Source: Gammaproteobacteria bacterium (GTDB lineage: Bacteria; Pseudomonadota; Gammaproteobacteria; Steroidobacterales; Steroidobacteraceae). Taken from it: 64,000 bases of DNA. Position 1 is the first letter of the stretch; every line of letters starts with the position of its first letter. The notes beneath the pieces were generated by a model that worked only from the letters and a program-made list of their open reading frames with translations, searched no databases and was not told the DNA's origin. Location: contig JANYJY010000043.1 in the NCBI GenBank assembly GCA_025358295.1, forward strand, positions 1-64,000. Reading direction: 5' to 3'. Of the stretch, positions 41,658-49,802 are shown piece after piece. The position numbers and the translations under genes were made by a program.

Positions 41658-42329
41658 ATGCAGCGAATTCTCGTCCTGAATCCGAAGGGTGGTTCGGGTA
41701 AAACGACGATAGCCACAAATCTCGCCAGTTATTTTGCGAGCCAGGGGGATCGTCCGCTGTTGTCGGATAACGACCCTCAGGGGTCGAGCACCCGCTGGCT
41801 GAAGAAACGCCGTCCCGAGCAGGCATTTATTCACGGCAACGCGGCTTTCGAACGCAACTCGCGCATGACACGAGCCTGGCAAATGCGCGTCCCGCCGGAC
41901 GCGGCGCACGTGATAGTCGATACGCCGGCTGCCGTGCCGGCGCAGGATATGCCGGATATTACGAAGAGCGCCGACGCCATCATCGTACCGGTCCTGCCTT
42001 CCGATATCGACATCCATGCCTGTTCCAAATGCATCGCCGACCTGCTGCTGATAGCCAAGGTGCGGCGCGACGAGAATCGCATCGGAGTGGTCGCCAATCG
42101 GGTCAGGCGCAATACGATCATCTACCAGTCGCTGATGAGGTTTCTAGAGACCTTGCGAATTCCGGTGATTGCGACCCTGCGTGACTCTCAAAACTACGTC
42201 CGCGCCGCTGAACAGGGATTAGGCGTGCACGAAATGAAGCGTCCCCTGGTCGAACAGGATCTCGCAGATTGGCAGCCAATGCTGGCGTGGCTGAAGGCCA
42301 AGGAAGGCGCCTGGCGCGAGACGGCTTGA
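41658..42329 (+). CDS. ParA-family ATPase without ParB partner
   Basis: 223 residues. Deviant Walker A LNPKGGSGKTTIATNLA with the signature Lys, LLSDNDPQGSSTRWL with the switch Asp, VIVDTPAAVPAQD and VANRVRRNTI near the C-terminus. It is shorter than chromosomal ParA (Soj) and lacks an N-terminal DNA-binding helix, like the small ParA/MinD-like positioning ATPases (McdA, ParC, PpfA). No ParB, chemoreceptor cluster or carboxysome gene is next to it. Substrate or cargo is unknown. Confidence 0.9.
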   Translation: MQRILVLNPKGGSGKTTIATNLASYFASQGDRPLLSDNDPQGSSTRWLKKRRPEQAFIHGNAAFERNSRMTRAWQMRVPPDAAHVIVDTPAAVPAQDMPDITKSADAIIVPVLPSDIDIHACSKCIADLLLIAKVRRDENRIGVVANRVRRNTIIYQSLMRFLETLRIPVIATLRDSQNYVRAAEQGLGVHEMKRPLVEQDLADWQPMLAWLKAKEGAWRETA

Positions 42330-42354
42330 TCGCGCGGCGAAGCAACACCTCTAG

Positions 42355-42567
42355 CTATTTTTTGTCTTCCCAAGAACCGCGAATTTTCTCCGCCCAATTC
42401 TTGTAGCTATGCCAATTGTAGAGGTTGTTGGTGATCGCCCCGTGGCGTCCGCCGGTCTTGTACAAATCCCGAGGAGCGACCGAGCCCGGCTTGATTGCGC
42501 CGGGTTCCGCGCGCGGAGCCCGACGGTCCACGCCGGTGTATCGAGTCTGGCTCTTGAAGTCACTCAT
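42355..42567 (-). CDS. small conserved-looking hypothetical protein (70 aa)
   Basis: 70 residues from ATG 42567, rich in Arg, Lys and Gly and aromatic near the C-terminus (NNLYNWHSYKNWAEKIRGSW). No hydrophobic segment or signal is visible. Codon use and the compact end (WEDKK) favour a real protein, but I cannot name a family. It is convergent to the ParA gene (25 bp). Confidence 0.6.
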   Translation of the reverse strand: MSDFKSQTRYTGVDRRAPRAEPGAIKPGSVAPRDLYKTGGRHGAITNNLYNWHSYKNWAEKIRGSWEDKK

Positions 42568-42728
42568 TGCTATTGCCTGTGTCCATGTGAGGACAGTAAG
42601 TGCCGCGCAGCTTCTAGGGCAGGAACTGTGTCACAGGGGCCTGGATACTGTCGCCGCCTGCCGACGCGCATTGCGATGCGCATCTCACAGCCTGTCACGG
42701 TAAGTTAAATGGCCTCAAAACGCGTTGT

Positions 42729-43412
42729 TTACCAGGCGTCGAACAGCGGCTTCAATTCCTCGAGCGAGGATTCCAATGCGGCGGGCAATAACGTCGTGTA
42801 GGCATCGAGCAGCGCCATGGCATTCTGTGCTGGATCAGCCTTGGTGGCCGCTCCCAGGCGCTTCGACATGTCGCGGTTTACGACATGCAGATTCTCGTAC
42901 AGCGACTCCAAGGCGGTGAATCCCTGATCGCGGCTCGAGCCTGCGAGTTCGCGGGCGAGCAGATACATCCCAACGCTGCGATAAACCGTCTCTGCCTCGC
43001 TGGCAAACGGCAAATGGAAACGCGCCATCGGGCGAAAGCGATCGGTCCACGGGCAGCCCGCGGTCGCCATGATCAACCCAAGCACCGAACTCATGGCCTG
43101 CTGCGCAGTGGTTTCAGCATATATCGTTCGCTCGGCCTGAGTCACCGTCACGCCGACCGTGTCGAAGGAAACCAAGGCTTTGAGCGGTTCGATCGCCGAC
43201 GCCATTTGCAATGCGGCCGGGCAGTGCGGGGACTCGGCGGTGTTGAGCGGGCAATTCGCGCATTGGTTGAACTTCAACTCCGTCCAAAACGGCGCCGCGG
43301 CAGGCGCCGGATTGGAGAGTCTAAAATCGCTGGCGTCGAAGTTGAATTCCAGGGATTTTTGCGATCCGTCGGGCAAATCGAAACGATAACGGATGCGCTG
43401 CGAATCGTTCAT
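42729..43412 (-). CDS. hypothetical protein with a Cys cluster, coupled to ppnN
   Basis: 227 residues from the ATG at 43412, overlapping the ppnN stop (ATGA). Residues near 51-65 carry CANCPLNTAESPHC, and a fourth Cys follows in ATAGCPW around 120, a pattern that could bind zinc or an iron-sulfur cluster. The rest is mainly helical, with no membrane helix. It resembles an uncharacterised family I recall as DUF6901, without certainty. Operon partners are an L,D-transpeptidase and the nucleotide nucleosidase PpnN. Confidence 0.7.
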   Translation of the reverse strand: MNDSQRIRYRFDLPDGSQKSLEFNFDASDFRLSNPAPAAAPFWTELKFNQCANCPLNTAESPHCPAALQMASAIEPLKALVSFDTVGVTVTQAERTIYAETTAQQAMSSVLGLIMATAGCPWTDRFRPMARFHLPFASEAETVYRSVGMYLLARELAGSSRDQGFTALESLYENLHVVNRDMSKRLGAATKADPAQNAMALLDAYTTLLPAALESSLEELKPLFDAW

Positions 43413-44794
43413 GCCACGAGTCGATAGCAAGGCGTGTATTCGGCACCCGAGAATTTCATCCTGCCCTGCGCAACGAATGAACGCAGCAAGTGATCGAGCG
43501 GCTCCATGATCGACGGCTCGCCGGCGAGTTCGAAGGGGCCGTACTTCTCGATGGCGTTGATGCCGTATTCCTTGATGTTTCCTGCCACGATTCCGGAAAA
43601 TGCACGGCGCAAATTCGCCGCGCGCTCGTGTGCGGGCTGATCGCGTGCAAGCCGCAAGGAACGCATCGACTCATGTGTGACTTCGAACGGCAGCTGGAAA
43701 TCCAGCGGGATTTTTAGCAGCCAATTGAAGCCATATGAGTCGCTCGCCTGGCGGCGAAAGTCGCGGACTTGTCCCAATCCCTGCACCATTGCGCGCGCGA
43801 CGGCGGCAGGGTCGTCGACGATGATCTGGTAGCGGGATTGAGCGGCGGATCCCAACGTCGCGCCGATGAAGTGGTGGATTTGCTCAAAATAGTCGGCGCT
43901 GTCCGCCGGCCCCGTGAAAACCAGGGGGAACGGCAAGTCCCGATTGGCCGGATCGAGCAGTATGCCGAGCAGGTACAGGATTTCCTCTGCCGTGCCCGCC
44001 CCGCCCGGAAACACGACGATGCCGTGGCCCAGCCGCACAAACGCTTCCAGGCGCTTTTCAATGTCCGGCATGATCACCAATTGGCCCACGATGGGGTTGG
44101 GCGGTTCGGCCGCAATAATGCCGGGTTCCGTTATCCCCAAGTAGCGCCCATCGACGATGCGCTGCTTGGAATGACCGATTGTAGCGCCCTTCATGGGACC
44201 CTTCATGGCGCCGGGTCCGCAGCCCGTGCACACATCCAAGCTGCGCAGCCCCAGCTCATAGCCGACTTTCTTGGTGTAATCGTATTCGATCCGCCGGATG
44301 GAATGACCGCCCCAGCACACGACGAGGTTCGGCCGCATCTGCATTTCCAGCACGCGTGCATTGCGCAGGATGTGGAACACCGCATTCGTGATGCTGGATG
44401 TGGACTCGAGATCGAAGCGTCCGCTTTCCATGATCTCGTTTGAAATGAACACCACATCGCGCAACACCGCGAAAAGATGGTCCTTCAGCCCCCTGATCAT
44501 CACCCCGTCCACAAATGCCGCCGCCGGCGCGTTCTTGATTTCGAGCTTGATGCCCCAGGCCTGGGGTACGATTCGCAGGTCGAAATCCCGATACTTCTCG
44601 AAGATCACCCGTGCATCATCGATATCGCTGCCGGAATTGAGCACGGCGAGTGCGCACTTGCGAAACAACGGGTAGAGGCCGCCCTGCCCCGAATCGAGCA
44701 GCTGCGCTATCTCGAGCTGCGAAAGATGTTCCAGGCTGCCCTTGGGCGCGACCCGGGCATCCACCATGTCAGACGATAGAATTGTGGTTTCCAC
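43409..44794 (-). CDS. ppnN: pyrimidine/purine nucleotide 5'-monophosphate nucleosidase PpnN
   Basis: 461 residues from GTG 44794; ATG 44767 is an alternative but lacks a Shine-Dalgarno, whereas AAGGG (overlapping the L,D-transpeptidase stop) fits the GTG. The LOG-family core shows VCTGCGPGAMKGPMKGA, VFPGGAGTAEEILYLLG and the N-terminal LEIAQLLDSGQGGLYPLFRK, matching E. coli YgdH/PpnN. It hydrolyses nucleotide monophosphates to base and ribose-5-phosphate and is stimulated by (p)ppGpp in E. coli. Confidence 0.95.
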   Translation of the reverse strand: METTILSSDMVDARVAPKGSLEHLSQLEIAQLLDSGQGGLYPLFRKCALAVLNSGSDIDDARVIFEKYRDFDLRIVPQAWGIKLEIKNAPAAAFVDGVMIRGLKDHLFAVLRDVVFISNEIMESGRFDLESTSSITNAVFHILRNARVLEMQMRPNLVVCWGGHSIRRIEYDYTKKVGYELGLRSLDVCTGCGPGAMKGPMKGATIGHSKQRIVDGRYLGITEPGIIAAEPPNPIVGQLVIMPDIEKRLEAFVRLGHGIVVFPGGAGTAEEILYLLGILLDPANRDLPFPLVFTGPADSADYFEQIHHFIGATLGSAAQSRYQIIVDDPAAVARAMVQGLGQVRDFRRQASDSYGFNWLLKIPLDFQLPFEVTHESMRSLRLARDQPAHERAANLRRAFSGIVAGNIKEYGINAIEKYGPFELAGEPSIMEPLDHLLRSFVAQGRMKFSGAEYTPCYRLVA

Positions 44795-44802
44795 GGGCGC
44801 CC

Positions 44803-45333
44803 TTAAGGATAAATATCGATCGGAATGTTGTCTTGAGTGCGCATCCACACTTCGACCATGTCGGAATTGGACAGGGCAATGCAGCCGTCCGTCCAGTCAT
44901 TCGACTGGTAGTACGACGCCGGGTGCTTGGGTTGATTCGGGAAGCCGTGGATCATGATCGAACCGCCGGGCGCCCATCGATTCTTGCGCGCGCGCATTTC
45001 GTCTTCCTTGTTCGGGTAGGACACCTGGATGGCGAGGAAGAAATCGCTGCGAACGTTGCGGCGAGCCAGATAGTAGCGGCCCTCGGGAGTGCGAAAATCG
45101 TGCTCGCGCTCCTTCTGCCCCGTGGGGCTCAGGCCAAGCTGCACCTTGTATTCGCCCAGCAGGCGGCTACCGTCGTAGAGATAGAGCTTGTGCTCCGATT
45201 TATGGACAACGACCCGGTCTGCGGCTGCTATTTCTTCCGCCCTGGCGCCCTGTAAGGGCCCCGCCAGGCAGGCTGCCACCGTAAATGCGGGAAAAAGGGC
45301 TTTTACCCAGCGGCTTTGGATTTGAGTGCTCAT
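44803..45333 (-). CDS. L,D-transpeptidase (YkuD domain)
   Basis: 176 residues with a signal peptide (about 1-32, ending near GARAEE). YkuD domain motifs: LYLYDGSRLLGEYKVQLG, TPEGRYYLARRN, IMIHGFPN and the catalytic site DWTDGCIALSN. L,D-transpeptidases make 3-3 cross-links or attach proteins to peptidoglycan. The gene is first in the unit with ppnN and the Cys-cluster gene and divergent from the lipoprotein gene at 45404. Confidence 0.9.
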   Translation of the reverse strand: MSTQIQSRWVKALFPAFTVAACLAGPLQGARAEEIAAADRVVVHKSEHKLYLYDGSRLLGEYKVQLGLSPTGQKEREHDFRTPEGRYYLARRNVRSDFFLAIQVSYPNKEDEMRARKNRWAPGGSIMIHGFPNQPKHPASYYQSNDWTDGCIALSNSDMVEVWMRTQDNIPIDIYP

Positions 45334-45403
45334 GGGAAAATTATAGCGTGTAGTCGGTACGACATAATCTGCTGTAGCTCACGTCCCTGTATAGTGAAGA
45401 CCA

Positions 45404-45979
45404 ATGCGCGCCTCATTGATTCCGGTCTTTCTGCTCGTCGGTATGGCCGCCGGCTGCGCCAGCCAATCCTCGGTCAAGCCGGTCGAAGTCTTCGACGAGC
45501 GCACCGGCATCACCGTCAGCGTGCTCAAGCAACCCATCGAACTGGTGCCGAGCGTTCGTAATGCGGTGCCGGTGCTGCAGAAACGCACCACCTTCGCCTA
45601 CCTCGGCCCAGTGGAATGGAATCGCAGCGGCACCCTCAACTACGGCCTGTGGATGCACATTGCCCCGGGGGACGATAGGCAGGTAGGGGATATTGGTGCG
45701 CCGGGCGCCGTGACCTTGATTCTCGACGACGGACCTCTCTCTTTATCTCCCATGGAGGCGCCGAAGCTCGGGCATGGCGCATACCGGCAAGTCGCCTCCT
45801 GGGGCCAGGTCGTGTACTTCGAACTTGACGCCGACCGGCTCAAACGCATGGCTGCCAGCCGGAAGTTCGAACTCGACGTGCGCACGGCGGACGGCACTAT
45901 CATCGACTTTTCCTCCACTCTCGATACCCACACCGCTCTCACTCAGTACTTGAACGATCGTGGCATCACTGCCGATTGA
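45404..45979 (+). CDS. putative lipoprotein, hypothetical
   Basis: 191 residues. Signal peptide with lipobox VGMAAGC, mature part without known domain, beta-rich (TFAYLGPVEWNRSGTLNYGL, GAVTLILDDGPLSLSP, VVYFELDADRLKRM). It overlaps the convergent mltD by 14 nt. No function can be proposed beyond an envelope location. Confidence 0.75.
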   Translation: MRASLIPVFLLVGMAAGCASQSSVKPVEVFDERTGITVSVLKQPIELVPSVRNAVPVLQKRTTFAYLGPVEWNRSGTLNYGLWMHIAPGDDRQVGDIGAPGAVTLILDDGPLSLSPMEAPKLGHGAYRQVASWGQVVYFELDADRLKRMAASRKFELDVRTADGTIIDFSSTLDTHTALTQYLNDRGITAD

Positions 45980-48005
45980 TGGATGCCACCGTGGGCAAGG
46001 CAATCGCGGTTCCAGGCCGCACATCGTTGAAGTCCACGTCCGGGTTGTATTGAGCCACGAGCCAAATCGGCACACCGGCGCGTTGCGCAATGGTCCATAG
46101 CGACTCGCCACGCTTCACGGCATAGTTTTCCGTGCCGGCGATGCGGTGTGCGGAGAAGAACTCTTCCTGTAGGTGCTGGTGGTATGCGCGCCGCGTGGCC
46201 GCGAATTGCGCTGCGCTCACCTTGGAGAAATCCAGTTTGACCTTGCGGCCGATGGTCACCAGCGCATTCTTGCGCAATTTGTTGAGGTTTCGCAGTGTTT
46301 GCGAACCGACGCCCGACCAATCGGCGTAGTGCCCCAGGGTTTCCTCGGCCTGCACGATGACCGTGTTATCCGCGGCAACGCCATAGTCCGTTGGATCCGA
46401 ACTGCCAGTCGGCGCGGCCGCGGGCAGCAAGGCATTGCCGTCGGTTTGCCGTTCGGACACCGGCTCCTTGGGCGGCCGGGCATAGGCGACGATTTCCGGC
46501 AGTTGCTGAGGCGGCTCAGCGACGGAATCGGCGCGGGAGGAGCCCTCGGCAGCATTACCGGGCGGTAGCGCCGCAAGGGCAGGAGCCGCACCGCCCGCGC
46601 CCTCCGCTCGCGAGGCCGGCGGGGGAATGCGCACCATGTCGCCCTTGCCAACGGCGTGCGAACCCGTCCAGCCGTTGGCGGCCAACAGCCGACTCACGCT
46701 CATACCGCTGGCCGCGGCAATACCAGCCAGGGTCTCGCCGCGGCGGACTCTGTGGTTGCCGTCATTGCGCTGGGCCACATACCGCTGTGCCGGCAACAAG
46801 CGTTCCCAGGCTGCGGCGATTTCAGGTTGCGCCAGGCTCCCCGGCAATCGCAGCGTGTAGCCGCGCGGCACGAACCGGCTGCCGTTCCAGATGGGAGGCC
46901 GCAACGCGGGATTAAGTACTCGCAGTGCGCCCATGTCGACCTTGAATGCCTTCCCCAACGCATCGACCGGCACATAGTCGGGCAAATCCACTGCTGTACT
47001 CTCGGTTTCGGGCAGGCGCGTAATCGGCCCGAAATACTTGTCGGCGTTTCGGTCCACTTCCAGCGCCGCCAAGAACGCGACGTAGAAATTGCGCGATGCA
47101 AAGCCGAAAGTGGCTCCCTGGAAGCGCTTCACGATGACGGCAATGTCGCTGCTGCCCAGCTCTTCCTGGGCGCGACGCAAGCCGCCCGGTCCATGATTGT
47201 AGGCAGTAACCGCCAACGGCCAGGTGCCGAGCAGACGGTAGTTGTACAGCATCAAATTCGCGGCGGCATCCGTAGCGGTGTAGGGATCCAGACGCTCATC
47301 CACCACGCCGTCGACGCGCATGAAACGCCTGGCCGTACCCGGCATGAACTGCCACAGCCCGGCAGCACCGACTTTCGAATAGGCCGCCAAGTTGAACGAG
47401 GACTCGACGTGCGGGAGTGCCGCGATCTCCGCCGGCACGCCGTGCTGAGCCAAGGTGCGGGCGATCTTTTTCTCCCACGCCGCCGCGCGAACGAGTCCCT
47501 CGTGAAATCGATCCGCCTGACCCAGCTGAAATCGTATTCGTTCGACGGCATCGCGAAAATCGCGTGGGCCGGCGTTCTCGCCGAAAGCATGCAATATGCG
47601 CTGCTCATGCGTCGTCAAATTGTCGGTGGAGCCCGCAGCAAAGCGCTTCAGCAGGCCCGCGTAGCGCAGTTTCGCTTCGGCGACCCGCCGCTCGCGCTGC
47701 GACGGCGAGGCAGCGGGGTCAAAACGTAGCACCTCGTAGACCAGGGCCAGATTCCGGTCGTCGTGCAGCAAACCCTGGTCGGTGGTGACCTCGGTGTACA
47801 CGCGGATCCAGAAGCGCACATCCTGTTCGAGCTGCGGGGGCTGAGCGAAGGGATTGGGCGTCTCCGCACTCGCTGTCCGGATGTAGAGCAGCGGCGCGAA
47901 CAGCAGCGCGAACGCCGCCAATGTGAGCGGCTTTCTGAGCCGAGACGTGGCGACTACGAGATTAACGACTTGCGTCAGAGGCCATTTCACCAATTTAAAT
48001 TGCAT
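45966..48005 (-). CDS. mltD: membrane-bound lytic murein transglycosylase D with LysM repeats
   Basis: 679 residues from the ATG at 48005. Signal/anchor at about 25-46; GH23 domain with catalytic Glu in ALPHVESSFNLAAYSKVGAA, GLWQFMPGTARRF and AYNHGPGG; C-terminal LysM domains in VRRGETLAGIAAASGMSVSR and VKRGESLWTIAQRAGVPIWL, with a third diverged copy between. MltD cleaves glycan strands. E. coli MltD has two LysM. Unlike the usual arrangement, gloB is not adjacent. Confidence 0.94.
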   Translation of the reverse strand: MQFKLVKWPLTQVVNLVVATSRLRKPLTLAAFALLFAPLLYIRTASAETPNPFAQPPQLEQDVRFWIRVYTEVTTDQGLLHDDRNLALVYEVLRFDPAASPSQRERRVAEAKLRYAGLLKRFAAGSTDNLTTHEQRILHAFGENAGPRDFRDAVERIRFQLGQADRFHEGLVRAAAWEKKIARTLAQHGVPAEIAALPHVESSFNLAAYSKVGAAGLWQFMPGTARRFMRVDGVVDERLDPYTATDAAANLMLYNYRLLGTWPLAVTAYNHGPGGLRRAQEELGSSDIAVIVKRFQGATFGFASRNFYVAFLAALEVDRNADKYFGPITRLPETESTAVDLPDYVPVDALGKAFKVDMGALRVLNPALRPPIWNGSRFVPRGYTLRLPGSLAQPEIAAAWERLLPAQRYVAQRNDGNHRVRRGETLAGIAAASGMSVSRLLAANGWTGSHAVGKGDMVRIPPPASRAEGAGGAAPALAALPPGNAAEGSSRADSVAEPPQQLPEIVAYARPPKEPVSERQTDGNALLPAAAPTGSSDPTDYGVAADNTVIVQAEETLGHYADWSGVGSQTLRNLNKLRKNALVTIGRKVKLDFSKVSAAQFAATRRAYHQHLQEEFFSAHRIAGTENYAVKRGESLWTIAQRAGVPIWLVAQYNPDVDFNDVRPGTAIALPTVASINRQ

Positions 48006-48172
48006 TCGCGGATAGGATAATTGAATCTCCGAGGCGGAATAACGACCGGAATGCGCTTCATGAAAGAAAGGCACGATGACTAGAATAGCTGGTATTTGTT
48101 GCGAACGTTGATGGAGAGTGAGCAACCCAAAACGGTAACGATTCCGCAATAACTTTGTCTTCCAATACCCGC

Positions 48173-49045
48173 ATGAAACAAATATTCAGCTTCGGCAAAA
48201 TGACTGAAAAGATTGCTACGGCGATCCGGAATTTATCCGCCCTCAATAGTCATGTGTCTGACTTAAGGGACCTGACCATCTTCCAACAGACCAAGGAACT
48301 TCAATCCCGTCACGTTAATCCTCTCAATGGATTCGGGCGAAAGTGCTTTTCGCAAGCCGATGAGGATGGCATTACCCTCGAAATCCTGCGCAGACTTGGC
48401 TGCCGCGATGCGGGTGTCTTCGCTGAATTCGGGGTCGGCGATGGCATGGAAAATGGCACGCTCGTTCTCGCTGCCCTGGGCTGGTCCGGCTTTTGGGTGG
48501 GCGGCGAGGAGCTAAGATTCCCGCTGAATAACAATGTCTCTGAAAAATATGCGTTCATCCGTGACTGGGTAACGCGAGAGAATGCTGTTGACCATGTAAA
48601 GGCGGGGTTAAAGCGAATAAATGCTGAGCGCGTCGACGTTATTTCCGTAGATCTAGACGGCATCGACATTTATGTCGTTGATGCGATATTAAACAGCGGC
48701 GCGCGGCCGAAGCTCTTTATCGTCGAGTACAACGCGAAATTCCCTCCGCCCATTAAATTCCAAATTGCTTATGACCCATCGCATCAATGGCAGGGCGACG
48801 ATTATTTTGGCGCTTCACTGAGCAGCTTTAATGATGTGTTTTCGGGCCACGGCTACCGATTGGTTTGCTGCAACTCACATACCGGATCAAATGCATTTTT
48901 TGTCGACGCGGCGTACTCGGAACTGTTCAGCGACGTTCCGACGGAGATATCTGAGCTCTACGTAGAGCCTCGATATCATCTTTACCATCTGTACGGGCAC
49001 AAGCAGTCGGTCAAGACCGTAGCCAGGATCTTTGGCCTGTCGTGA
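48173..49045 (+). CDS. FkbM-like SAM-dependent methyltransferase, probably horizontally acquired
   Basis: About 290 residues; ATG 48173 and 48200 are possible starts, with no strong Shine-Dalgarno. The core CFSQADEDGITLEILRRLG then FAEFGVGDGMENGTLVLAAL resembles the AdoMet-binding region of FkbM-type methyltransferases found in O-antigen and exopolysaccharide loci; SVDLDGIDIYVVDAIL supplies the following strand. Base composition is clearly more AT-rich than the neighbours, and it separates mltD from nrdJb with no glycan genes around, all signs of transfer. Acceptor unknown. Confidence 0.7.
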   Translation: MKQIFSFGKMTEKIATAIRNLSALNSHVSDLRDLTIFQQTKELQSRHVNPLNGFGRKCFSQADEDGITLEILRRLGCRDAGVFAEFGVGDGMENGTLVLAALGWSGFWVGGEELRFPLNNNVSEKYAFIRDWVTRENAVDHVKAGLKRINAERVDVISVDLDGIDIYVVDAILNSGARPKLFIVEYNAKFPPPIKFQIAYDPSHQWQGDDYFGASLSSFNDVFSGHGYRLVCCNSHTGSNAFFVDAAYSELFSDVPTEISELYVEPRYHLYHLYGHKQSVKTVARIFGLS

Positions 49046-49095
49046 TCTCTATGTGAATGCAGGCTATGGTGAAACACCTGCTTCTCTCAGGTGAA

Positions 49096-49800
49096 CTACC
49101 CGCACTTCGAGTCCCCGCAATTCAAGCAGGTTTTGCAGCCGTCCATCATCACGACCGCGGCGGTGCTGCACTTTGAGCACAGTTGCGCGCCCTCGGGGAA
49201 ATGCGACTTGGAGAATGCGTCGGTTTGCTTGGTTCGAGCCTCGAACTCCGCGCGCTTTTCCTGCACGAGCTTACGCTGGTGCACGTCGAGTTCGGGCTTC
49301 TTGAGCAGACCGATCGACTGCAGGTGCCTCTCGATCACATAGCCGAGTTCGGCGATGGTCGAGGGCATGAACTTACCGCCGGGTTGCCAGTAGCCGCCCT
49401 TCGGGTCGAACACCGCCTTCAATTCGTCGACCAGAAAAGTCGTATCGCCGCCCTTGCGGAAGACCGCCGAAATAACCCGGGTAAGCGCGACGATCCACTG
49501 AAAATGGTCGAGATTCTTCGAGTTGATGAAGACCTCGAACGGTCGGCGCTGCTCGTGCTGCGTACCCTCATTGAGCAAAATGTCGTTGATGGTGACGTAC
49601 ATGGCATGGTCGGAAACGGGGGTCTTGATCTTGTAGGTCGAGCCGATCAGCACTTCGGGCCGCTCGAGCTTCTCGTGCATCCAAATCACATTGTCCTGGG
49701 TCTTCAGCGGGTCTTTGGCCGCAGCCGCAGGTGCATCCTTCGGCTCGGGCTTCTGCACTCGGTACTTGGAAATCTTCTTGTCGATTTTAATGTGAGCCAT
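49096..49800 (-). CDS. nrdJb: NrdJb, second subunit of split B12-dependent ribonucleotide reductase
   Basis: 234 residues. C-terminal part of class II reductase supplied as a separate protein: IKIDKKISKYRVQKPEPKD, GSTYKIKTPVSDHAMYVTIN, the TSCPD-like domain, and the Cys-rich end LCSKCSTAAVVMMDGC and CLNCGDSKCG. The terminal cysteines reduce the active-site disulfide. The Pseudomonas aeruginosa class II enzyme is split in the same way. It begins 2 nt after the nrdJa stop. Confidence 0.92.
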   Translation of the reverse strand: MAHIKIDKKISKYRVQKPEPKDAPAAAAKDPLKTQDNVIWMHEKLERPEVLIGSTYKIKTPVSDHAMYVTINDILLNEGTQHEQRRPFEVFINSKNLDHFQWIVALTRVISAVFRKGGDTTFLVDELKAVFDPKGGYWQPGGKFMPSTIAELGYVIERHLQSIGLLKKPELDVHQRKLVQEKRAEFEARTKQTDAFSKSHFPEGAQLCSKCSTAAVVMMDGCKTCLNCGDSKCG

Positions 49801-49802
49801 GA

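Noticed and set aside
41658-42329. Chromosomal parA of a parABS system
   Set aside because: No parB or parS-like repeats nearby and the protein is shorter than Soj; it is treated as an orphan positioning ATPase.
42640-42690. Short inverted repeats (gcgcat...atgcgc) between two minus-strand genes
   Set aside because: Stem of only 6 bp with no T-tract and no repeat elsewhere; not enough to call a terminator or regulatory RNA.
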